This document shows positions 13,801 through 15,814 of a stretch of 15,814 nt of DNA, one piece after another. Under the pieces are notes generated by a model. It was not told where the DNA came from and made no database searches. It worked only from the letters and a program-made list of their open reading frames with translations. The DNA lies in assembly GCA_026770585.1 (NCBI GenBank), contig MU646333.1, forward strand, positions 1,042,175-1,057,988, read 5' to 3'. Numbering within the stretch: position 1 is the stretch's first letter; each line of letters starts with the position of its first letter. Both the position numbers and the translations under genes were made by a program. Source of the stretch: Baffinella frigidus. Taxonomy: Eukaryota; Cryptophyceae; Cryptomonadales; Baffinellaceae.

Positions 13801-15756
13801 TGCCCACAGCTGCTGTCCCTGACACGGAGGGTGCTGGCAGTGCTCCGGGCTGGTGCGGCCGAACATCGTGTTGGTTGGGGCATACCTCCCATCCTACCCC
13901 TCCCACCCCTCCTACCCCTCCTACCCCTCCTTCCCTCCCGTCGCTGACACGGAGGGTGGTGTTAGTGCACCCTAAACCCTAAACCCTAAACCCTAAACCC
14001 TAAACTACAACCCCCAAACCCGGCAGTGTTCGGGGTTGGTGCGACTTGCCCACTGACGGTGATGTCGGAGTCCCCCTCCTCCCCTCAGCCTCCCTCCTAC
14101 CGCCCGCTGACACGGAGGGTGCTGGTAGTGTTCGGGGTTGGTGCGGCCACACATCGTCCTATTCGGGGAAGAGCTCCCATCCTACCCCCCACACCCTGCT
14201 GTCGCTGACAAGGAGGGTGGAGGCAGTGCACCCTAAACCCTACACCCTGAGCCCTCAACCCTGAACCCCCAAACCCAACAGTGCTCGGGGTTGGTGCGGC
14301 CACACATCGTCCTGTTCGGGGAAGAGCTTCCAGACGCCGCTCTCTCCACTTACCAGACTCAGCTCCGCAAGGGGTCCCTCCCCGCCCCCGCCCCCGCCCC
14401 CGCCTCCGCATGCACCTCTTGAGCTTGTTTGGGGTGGGAGAAGGAGGGAGGGAGAGGGGGATAGGGAGGGAGAGAGGGAGGGAGGGAAGGAGGGAGGGAG
14501 GGCGGGGGAGGGAGGGAGGGGGGGTGGCAGTGCGCGGGGCTAGTGCGGCCGAACATTCTCCTTCTCGGGGAAGAGCTCCCCGAGGCTCTCGGCTTACCAG
14601 ACCCTGCTCCGCAAGGGGTATTCTCCCATCCTAAACCCTCAACGTTATAGCCGAAACCCAACTCCATAAACCCTAAACACTAAACCCTGAAACCTCAACC
14701 CTTTACCCTAAACCCTAAACCCTAAACCCTTTACCCTGCACCCTTTACCCTGCACCCTAAACCCTTTACCCTGCACCCTAAACCCTGCACCCTAAACCCT
14801 AAACCCTTAACCCTAAACCCTAAACCCTAAACCCTGAAACCTGAACCCCCCACCATAAACGCTACCCACGCGTGCTCCTGCACCACCTCCAGGTACACTA
14901 CAGTAGTGTAGCTGACTAGCTAGCGTCCCTCGCCCCTGCCAGGGCCAGCCTCCGAGGTTGATTCTCGCGAGGCAGGTCCACTGCGGGTTGCGAAGTCGTG
15001 AAGCATGGTGCGCGTCTCTGGCCCTGGCAGGGGCGAGGTGGTGGCTAGGTAGCGTCCCTGGCAGGGGCGTCCACCTCGCCCCTGCCAGGGGCGAGGTGGA
15101 CGCTACCTAGCCACCCCTGGCTCACTCCCTAGCAACCAATGTCACTCTCTAGCAACCAATGTCACTCCCTAGCAACCAATGTCACGGGCGAGGGACGCTA
15201 GCTAGTCAGCTGCACTACTGTAGTGTACCTGGCCGACTGGCTACAGTACGGGTTCAATTTCCTGACGCCCACCATGAACCCTACCCCGTAAACCCTGAAC
15301 GCTACACCCTAAAACCCACACCCTGAGGGCGTATTTGGCCCTAGCCGGTTCGATGCGGTGTTTTCCGAGGCTACCCACGCACCCGTTTTACATGTTGGTT
15401 GTAGGCGTTTTGTACGGAGTTGGTCACGTGTCCACCCGCTTTTCAGGCCGACACGTGACCAAACATATGAAAATTACTACACACTGCCGCACGTGTACAG
15501 CCCCCCGGGTTTCATAAAGGGGGTTTGATCAACCTCGTGTGGCTAACTACAGTACGGGTTCAATTTCCTGAGGCCATCCATGAACCCTACCCCCAAAGCC
15601 CTGAACTCTACACCCTAAATCCTATCTGGCCCTGGCAGGTTTGATGCGGTGTTTTCTGTGGGGACCACCTCTGTGTTCGCCTACATCGCAGCGCCCATCC
15701 ACCTTGCGAAGAAGCTGGGCGGCCTCACTGTCGAGGTCAACCCGGGGGAAACTGAG
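4903..15756 (+). CDS. Sir2-family sirtuin, mitochondrial-type, nine exons, 3' end outside window
   Basis: NAD+-dependent protein deacylase of the sirtuin family. Exons: 4903-5236, 5331-5371, 6087-6129, 6943-6992, 8056-8130, 10258-10371, 12602-12679, 14282-14373, 15639-15756; phases agree at every junction. Residues 1-85 are rich in Arg, Ser and Ala and poor in acids at first, like a mitochondrial (or plastid) leader. The Rossmann NAD-binding motif GAGLSADSG is at 104-112, TYRG at 115-118, TQNVD at 186-190, catalytic His205 in IHGE, zinc ligands Cys213/216 and Cys243/246, [10 protein letters not shown] at 251-260, VGTTS at 283-287 and VEVNPGETE at 307-315. The pattern resembles bacterial-type sirtuins with a WKY..QIE segment rather than SIRT5-type enzymes, which carry Tyr-x-x-Arg. 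Oddities: Ala191 replaces the usual Gly after QNVD, and one zinc CxxC is split by an intron. Family assignment is secure; compartment and acyl specificity are inferred. Confidence 0.95.
5237..5330 (+). other. Sirtuin intron 1
   Basis: 94 bp, GTGAGG to GAGCAG, the shortest intron, with no repeats. It shows what an unexpanded intron of this genome may look like. Confidence 0.9.
5331..5371 (+). CDS. Sirtuin exon 2 ([13 protein letters not shown])
   Basis: Microexon of 41 nt after acceptor GAGCAG, before donor GTATTC. It completes the split Gly and reads [13 protein letters not shown], the flexible NAD-binding loop that follows GAGxSADSG in sirtuins. Reads in phase with exons 1 and 3. Confidence 0.93.
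5654..5844. mobile_element. 191-bp MITE, second copy
   Basis: Same 191-bp element as 1445-1635, in the same orientation on this strand, inside sirtuin intron 2. A target duplication is not clear for either copy. Confidence 0.88.
5889..6077. mobile_element. Long inverted-repeat element before sirtuin exon 3
   Basis: Near-perfect inner arms AGTCCCCCGAATG...ACGTTTGA at 5932-5967 and 5996-6031, continuing as imperfect arms out to about 5889 and 6077. The inner arms contain the AAATTTACTACACG motif of other elements. It ends about 9 nt before an acceptor. Confidence 0.82.
6087..6129 (+). CDS. Sirtuin exon 3 ([14 protein letters not shown])
   Basis: Microexon of 43 nt between acceptor CATGGCAG and donor GTCGAC. 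It reads [14 protein letters not shown] plus the first base of Gly, matching the family TEDG..IEEALSG segment. The acceptor lies about 9 nt beyond the end of a long inverted-repeat element. Confidence 0.88.
6161..6207. repeat. 18-bp stem hairpin
   Basis: AGGTCCCTCCCCGATGTG and its near complement, loop of 11 nt, two imperfect pairs, about 30 nt inside sirtuin intron 3. Confidence 0.75.
6295..6526. repeat. 64-bp direct repeat pair with shared spacer
   Basis: Copies at 6295-6358 and 6463-6526 (GATACGTGTTGATAAGTGTT... to ATATATGTGTCAG) with five differences. The spacer holds the GAGCCTGCCGGCGGGGCTGT segment repeated in intron 6. Confidence 0.88.
6359..6465 (+). repeat. Segment shared in inverted orientation with 10553-10650
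   Basis: Matches include AAGGCAGTCAC, TGGCTTCGGCG and GAGCCTGCCGGCGGGGCTGT then TCCACGAT. Both copies can be read as [16 protein letters not shown], suggesting an older coding or exon fragment, but I do not recognise a family. Confidence 0.65.
6727..6940. repeat. CCCTAAA array with AATAAAC/AATAAAT block
   Basis: CCCTAAA units give way to A/T-rich heptamers (AACAATA, AATAATA) in the same seven-base register, then return to CCCTAAA before the exon 4 acceptor. Confidence 0.9.
6943..6992 (+). CDS. Sirtuin exon 4 ([16 protein letters not shown])
   Basis: Exon of 50 nt directly after a telomere-like CCCTAAACCCTGAGGCAG acceptor region, before donor GTTCCT. It completes Gly140 and reads [16 protein letters not shown], matching the RPE-x-x-WKY helix of bacterial-type sirtuins. 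Confidence 0.93.
7009..7204. mobile_element. CCACACAGCGG-family element, full copy
   Basis: About 196 bp, same family, reverse orientation to 2426-2586 on this strand but the same orientation relative to its host transcript. Starts 16 nt after the donor of sirtuin intron 4. Contains an extra stretch of about 35 bp near 7050-7080. Confidence 0.85.
7252..7378. mobile_element. Fold-back element GGTACCTCGCTCATAAGAAA
   Basis: Arms of about 30 bp at 7252-7281 and 7347-7378 with an imperfect inner stem around TAGGGCCCTAGG. Preceded by the short palindrome CTTCACCCCT...AGGGGTGAAG at 7212-7234. Confidence 0.8.
7380..7665. repeat. CCCGTCGCCC minisatellite
   Basis: Pyrimidine-rich units of about 22-25 bp (CCCGTCGCCCACCCTCCACC and variants) with a higher-order unit of about 110 bp carrying AACGGAGACATTTAGAGGAT, present twice. 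Confidence 0.82.
7842..8048. repeat. Telomere heptamer arrays flanking the exon 5 copy
   Basis: TTTAGGG units at 7842-7884 and CCCTAAA/CCCCAAA units at 7936-8048 in opposite orientation, separated by the exon 5 echo. Confidence 0.88.
7913..7933 (+). pseudogene. Truncated copy of sirtuin exon 5 start
   Basis: After acceptor CGCAACAG it reads IEEACRG, then runs straight into heptamer repeats. The true exon 143 bp downstream reads IEESCRG; bacterial-type sirtuins often have Ala here, so the copy may preserve the older codon. Confidence 0.75.
8056..8130 (+). CDS. Sirtuin exon 5 ([17 protein letters not shown]...)
   Basis: 75 nt, 25 codons, phase 0 at both ends. It begins [17 protein letters not shown] and ends at LQEKYE, the family PN-x-GH helix. 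The acceptor CAACACCAG is preceded by a heptamer array (CCCCAAACCCCAAA). The donor is GAG|GTGGCG. Confidence 0.93.
8397..8541. repeat. CCCTAAA telomere heptamer array
   Basis: About 20 CCCTAAA units with CCCTGAA variants, ending 29 bp before a 150-bp MITE. Confidence 0.95.
8571..8720. mobile_element. 150-bp palindromic MITE, copy 1
   Basis: Terminal inverted repeats of about 67 bp, ends TTATCTCAG/CTGAGATAA, loop of about 16 bp. Flanked by a 4-bp duplication AGCC (8567-8570, 8721-8724). The outer arm contains a smaller palindrome, GAAAACGAGTT...AACTCGTTTTC. Non-autonomous; the transposase is not in the window. Confidence 0.92.
8791..8956. mobile_element. Inverted-repeat element, arms GAGCCAGCAATTTCATTTCG
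   Basis: Arms of about 27 bp ending in GGAACAAG/CTTGTTCC. Its interior (8841-8929) is repeated at 9293-9382 as a truncated copy. Confidence 0.78.
9016..9250 (+). pseudogene. Exon 6 copy split by a 150-bp mobile element
   Basis: GAG|GTGTGGGT stands at 9013-9023 and GGGTGCTGACGCAG resumes at 9174, with the palindromic element 9024-9173 between. Removing the element and one GGGT duplication gives [19 protein letters not shown] then TTAIHGG, a near copy of exon 6 that decays after about 9250. Confidence 0.85.
9024..9173. mobile_element. 150-bp palindromic MITE, copy 2
   Basis: Same family and exact length as copy 1 but with the central loop reversed (CGGAGAGTAAAGAA), so inserted in the other orientation. 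Flanked by 4-bp duplication GGGT (9020-9023, 9174-9177). Inserted inside an exon 6 copy. Confidence 0.93.
9293..9382. repeat. Partial copy of the 8791-8956 element interior
   Basis: About 90 bp (GCGTAAGATAGCATCATTTG to ACAGATTCTGTC) with a few substitutions against 8841-8929, in direct orientation. Confidence 0.85.
9441..9650. mobile_element. 210-bp MITE, ends CCACTCGAGGCTAG
   Basis: Inverted ends CCACTCGAGGCTAGCAAAGG and its complement (to 9650). Internal GTGTAGTAATTTTCA motif shared with other elements here. Confidence 0.85.
9747..9907. mobile_element. 161-bp element with 22-bp inverted ends
   Basis: GATAGCGCCAATCTGGTAGG and AC at the left; the complement at 9886-9907. AT-rich interior. 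Confidence 0.82.
10043..10222 (+). pseudogene. Three short copies of sirtuin exon 6 start
   Basis: Starts at 10043 ([11 protein letters not shown] then divergence), 10161 (VWVQTH) and 10202 (VWALTH), each straight after an AG (GCTAG, GGCAG, GCTAG). The true exon begins at 10258 after GTGCTAG, so four acceptor-like sites lie within 216 bp. Confidence 0.8.
10258..10371 (+). CDS. Sirtuin exon 6 (catalytic: [16 protein letters not shown])
   Basis: 114 nt, 38 codons, phase 0 at both ends. It holds [16 protein letters not shown], catalytic His205 in AIHGE, and the first zinc pair CTAC. Acceptor GTGCTAG, donor AAG|GTCTGC. Among several exon-6-like copies this is the only complete one. Ala191 takes the place of the near-invariant Gly; the upstream copies at 9016 and 10043 have the same GCG codon, so the change predates the copying. 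Confidence 0.96.
10441..10458 (+). pseudogene. Short copy of exon 6 end with donor
   Basis: GCTCCTACAAGGTCTCCC corresponds to the exon 6 end TCGTACAAG followed by donor GTCTGC. It is short, so chance cannot be excluded, but longer copies of the same edge follow downstream. Confidence 0.5.
10553..10650 (-). repeat. Inverted partner of 6359-6465
   Basis: Reads as the reverse complement of the intron 3 segment. Both lie inside the sirtuin gene, in opposite orientations, 4.2 kb apart. Confidence 0.65.
10673..10747 (+). pseudogene. Open copy of the 3' half of exon 6 with donor
   Basis: In one open frame it reads RAGNTIIAIHGE followed by [12 protein letters not shown], keeping the catalytic His, both zinc Cys and donor AAG|GTCTGT, one codon shorter than the true exon. 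The preceding sequence (10660-10697) is itself a 38-bp repeat of 10521-10558. It could be an alternative exon half, but an acceptor giving the right phase is not obvious. Confidence 0.8.
10752..10935. repeat. TTGAGGG then TGGAGGG heptamer array
   Basis: About 16 TTGAGGG units, then TGGAGGG units, starting a few bases after the exon 6 3'-half copy. G-rich in transcript sense, the exception to the usual orientation. Confidence 0.93.
11003..11021 (+). pseudogene. Second short copy of exon 6 end
   Basis: CTCAAGTGCTCCTACACAG followed by GTCAGA resembles the exon 6 end with two codons missing (LKCSYT) and a donor-like GT in the same place. Confidence 0.5.
11255..11417. mobile_element. CCACACAGCGG-family element
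   Basis: About 162 bp; left end CCCACACAGCGGACTTCGAA, right end CCTCTGTGTG slightly decayed. Internal sequence closely matches 2426-2586. Mid-intron position. Confidence 0.82.
11473..11622. mobile_element. 150-bp palindromic MITE, copy 3
   Basis: Third copy, same 150-bp length, with 4-bp duplication GATT (11469-11472, 11623-11626). A few substitutions, including the first-arm end TCATCTCAG. Confidence 0.92.
11628..12050. repeat. Tandem repeat region before exon 7 copies
   Basis: GGGGGAGGCGAGTG...GATTCGGACG occurs at 11626 and 11881, and a sub-unit of about 80 bp (ACAGGTCCTAGG...TTGCGTTGAGTGATAC) three times (about 11698, 11777, 11964). Its last unit runs into an exon 7 start copy. Confidence 0.78.
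12039..12285 (+). pseudogene. Exon 7 start copy split by a TA-flanked element
   Basis: GGCAG|GCGAAGGTGGAGGAC then TA, the element 12056-12268, TA, then CCGCGGACCGACG. Without the element and one TA it reads AKVEDYRGPT, aligning residue for residue with [10 protein letters not shown] of true exon 7. This shows the exon copy existed before the insertion. Confidence 0.85.
12056..12268. mobile_element. 213-bp MITE with TA target duplication
   Basis: Ends CCACACGAGGGTATCCATGC and complement, flanked by TA on both sides (12054-12055, 12269-12270), as for Tc1/mariner-type elements. Inserted in an exon 7 copy. Confidence 0.88.
12320..12331 (+). pseudogene. Short copy of exon 7 start
   Basis: TGACAG|GCGAAGGTG reads AKV against VKV, in the same repeat context (GGCGAGTGACC...GATTCGGACGG) as the longer copy. 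Supported by context more than by length. Confidence 0.5.
12602..12679 (+). CDS. Sirtuin exon 7 ([11 protein letters not shown] ... QCPK)
   Basis: 78 nt, 26 codons, phase 0. Reads [16 protein letters not shown] then [10 protein letters not shown]. Acceptor GGCCTGGCAG, donor AAG|GTCCCC. Cys243 is the third zinc ligand; its partner Cys246 opens exon 8, so the second CxxC is interrupted by 1.6 kb of intron. The segment between the two zinc pairs varies in the family, so placement rests on phase, on the CPK|CSGLVRP join, and on the exon-start copies upstream. Confidence 0.88.
12793..12841. repeat. TG microsatellite passing into TGGG
   Basis: (TG)n with a CG interruption, then four GGGT units, in sirtuin intron 7. 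Open frames across it are compositional. Confidence 0.95.
13221..13278. repeat. CCCTAAA array in sirtuin intron 7
   Basis: Short CCCTAAA/CCCTAAG array directly after GCATTGC, a broken exon 8 start. Confidence 0.88.
13327..13450. mobile_element. 124-bp palindromic element
   Basis: Ends TCCGGGA...TCCCGGA; arms include TATTTTTCTTTT and AAATTACTACAC. The flanks carry GAAGACGCTCTGG repeats also seen at 13108 and, inverted, at 13281-13306. Confidence 0.8.
13573..13757. mobile_element. 185-bp element with CACGCGTGA arms
   Basis: Arms of about 65 bp, each with two CACGCGTG boxes around CCTTAAGG (near 13580-13610 and 13718-13752). Confidence 0.8.
13841..14175 (+). pseudogene. Three upstream copies of sirtuin exon 8
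   Basis: Copy 13841 reads [15 protein letters not shown] (FGE lost). Copy 14027 reads CSGLVRLAH then a stop. Copy 14129 reads [17 protein letters not shown], intact to that point, then diverges into C-rich sequence. Each follows a GGCAG or GGTAG acceptor inside a unit containing GCTGACACGGAGGGTGCTGG. Confidence 0.88.
13969..14020. repeat. CCCTAAA array at a broken exon 8 boundary
   Basis: Starts after TTAGTGC and runs to CCCGGCAG|TGTTCGGGG, the next exon 8 copy. Confidence 0.9.
14231..14280. repeat. CCCTAAA array flanked by CAGTGC
   Basis: Begins after GGCAGTGC and ends at CCCAACAGTGC, the true exon 8 acceptor, so CAGTGC stands on both sides. Confidence 0.9.
14282..14373 (+). CDS. Sirtuin exon 8 ([17 protein letters not shown])
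   Basis: 92 nt starting phase 0 and ending phase 2. Reads [17 protein letters not shown] then [14 protein letters not shown], a textbook sirtuin block. Acceptor CCCAACAG lies directly after a telomere-like array; donor is GTCCCT. It is one of at least five tandem copies and the only one with both an intact FGEE motif and a frame that joins exon 9. Confidence 0.92.
14430..14525. repeat. Polypurine GGGA tract
   Basis: Almost pure GGGA/GAGG purine run of about 90 bp, preceded by CCCCCG repeats (14380-14404). Such tracts can form triplex or G-quadruplex DNA. Confidence 0.9.
14531..14617 (+). pseudogene. Downstream full-length copy of sirtuin exon 8
   Basis: Follows GGTGGCAG and reads [19 protein letters not shown]; it then shifts frame relative to exon 8, being 87 rather than 92 nt long, and ends at the same AAGGG|GT donor. 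Used in place of exon 8 it would put exon 9 out of frame. Confidence 0.85.
14624..14850. repeat. Mixed CCCTAAA / CCCTTTA / CCCTGCA array
   Basis: Heptamers with blocks of CCCTTTA and CCCTGCA variants, between the last exon 8 copy and the fold-back element. Confidence 0.92.
14890..15231. mobile_element. 342-bp nested fold-back element
   Basis: Outer arms of about 48 bp (CAGGTACACTACAGTAGTGT...GCTAGCGTCCC), an independent inner palindrome of about 66 bp (about 15043-15109) centred on the CCTCGCCCCTGCCAGGGGCG region, and three tandem 20-bp units (CTAGCAACCAATGTCACTCC) at 15124-15185. Confidence 0.88.
15277..15325. repeat. Degenerate CCCTAAA array
   Basis: Part of a duplicated unit; a matching degenerate array is at 15581-15622 before true exon 9. 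Confidence 0.8.
15338..15361 (+). pseudogene. Copy of exon 9 start within a duplicated intron end
   Basis: GGCCCTAGCCGGTTCGATGC and GGTGTTTTC match the true boundary GGCCCTGGCAG|GTTTGATGC about 300 bp downstream. The preceding 100 bp (from ACAGTACGGGTTCAATTTCC, 15244 versus 15550) are duplicated too. The copy has lost the GGCAG acceptor and breaks at an inserted element. Confidence 0.85.
15362..15544. mobile_element. Element with right end CCTCGTGTGG, left end weak
   Basis: Right end matches the CCACACGAGG family; the left end near CGAGGCTACCCACG is weak. Inner hairpin TGGTCACGTGT...GACACGTGACCA at 15420-15461 and an AAAATTACTACACA motif. It breaks the exon 9 copy. Confidence 0.6.
15639..15756 (+). 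CDS. Sirtuin exon 9 ([13 protein letters not shown] ... NPGETE)
   Basis: 118 nt starting with the last base of Gly276. Reads [19 protein letters not shown] and later [11 protein letters not shown], the sirtuin NAD-ribose and adenine-side motifs. Acceptor CCCTGGCAG. The donor is inferred at GAG|GTCCAG because telomere-like CCCCAAA repeats begin seven bases later. The C-terminal exon or exons lie outside the window. Confidence 0.92.
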
Positions 15757-15764
15757 GTCCAGCC

Positions 15765-15814
15765 CCAAACCACAAACCCCAAACCCCAAACCCTAAACCC
15801 TAAACCCCAAACCC
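15765..15814. repeat. CCCCAAA/CCCTAAA array at start of intron 9
   Basis: Heptamers begin within eight bases of the inferred exon 9 donor and continue to the window end. Confidence 0.9.

Larger units (their letters stand above)
12680..14281 (+). other. Sirtuin intron 7
   Basis: 1602 bp. Holds a TG/TGGG microsatellite (12793-12841), a duplicated GTACACGGGTGTGC segment (12869-12899, 12957-12993), inverted repeats at 13327-13450 and 13573-13757, heptamer arrays, and three exon-8 copies in tandem units (13841-14175). Confidence 0.85.
14374..15638 (+). other. Sirtuin intron 8
   Basis: 1265 bp. Holds CCCCCG repeats, a polypurine GGGA tract (14430-14525), a further exon-8 copy (14531-14617), heptamer arrays (14624-14850, 15277-15325, 15581-15622), a 342-bp nested fold-back (14890-15231), and a duplication of the intron end plus exon 9 start. 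Confidence 0.85.

Noticed and set aside
14129-14175. This copy as the true exon 8
   Set aside because: It is intact only to FGEELP and then enters C-rich repeat sequence with no donor in phase with exon 9.
15124-15185. CRISPR-like short tandem repeat
   Set aside because: Units are directly adjacent with no spacers and lie in a eukaryotic fold-back element.

Overview
This is nuclear DNA of a eukaryote, probably a GC-rich alga or other protist. The evidence is spliced genes with kilobase introns, a GT-AG boundary at every exon junction I could place, many interstitial arrays of the plant-type telomere heptamer CCCTAAA/TTTAGGG, and dense miniature inverted-repeat elements. The heptamer occurs in green plants and algae, dinoflagellates, apicomplexans, oomycetes and others, so I do not name a species. 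Nothing here looks prokaryotic or viral.

There are two genes, head to head, both running off the window. On the minus strand, 4679 to 1, is an OPA3-like mitochondrial protein; six exons were rebuilt by hand (116 residues, 3' end missing). On the plus strand, 4903 to 15756, is a Sir2-family sirtuin with a mitochondrial-type leader; nine exons (315 residues, 3' end missing). All 13 complete intron junctions agree in reading phase and in family alignment. Only about 223 bp separate the start codons, so the two mitochondrial-type genes probably share a bidirectional promoter; a perfect 16-bp palindrome lies in it.

Exons are tiny (41 to 118 nt apart from sirtuin exon 1). The sirtuin codes in about 945 of 10,854 bp. 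The rest is intron holding telomere-like heptamer arrays, at least a dozen palindromic or inverted-repeat elements, minisatellites, and the main novelty: repeated decayed copies of the neighbouring exon edge together with its splice site. Introns 4 and 5 of OPA3 carry six and five copies of the next exon's acceptor and first codons. Sirtuin introns 4 to 8 carry copies of exons 5 to 9. Some copies were later split by mobile elements whose removal restores the exon-like sequence. I call these copies 'exon echoes'. They suggest that introns here grow by repeated duplication across splice sites, with telomere repeats and small transposons accumulating in the new space.

Most long open frames in the window are chance readings through heptamer arrays, minisatellites and palindromic elements and are left out.
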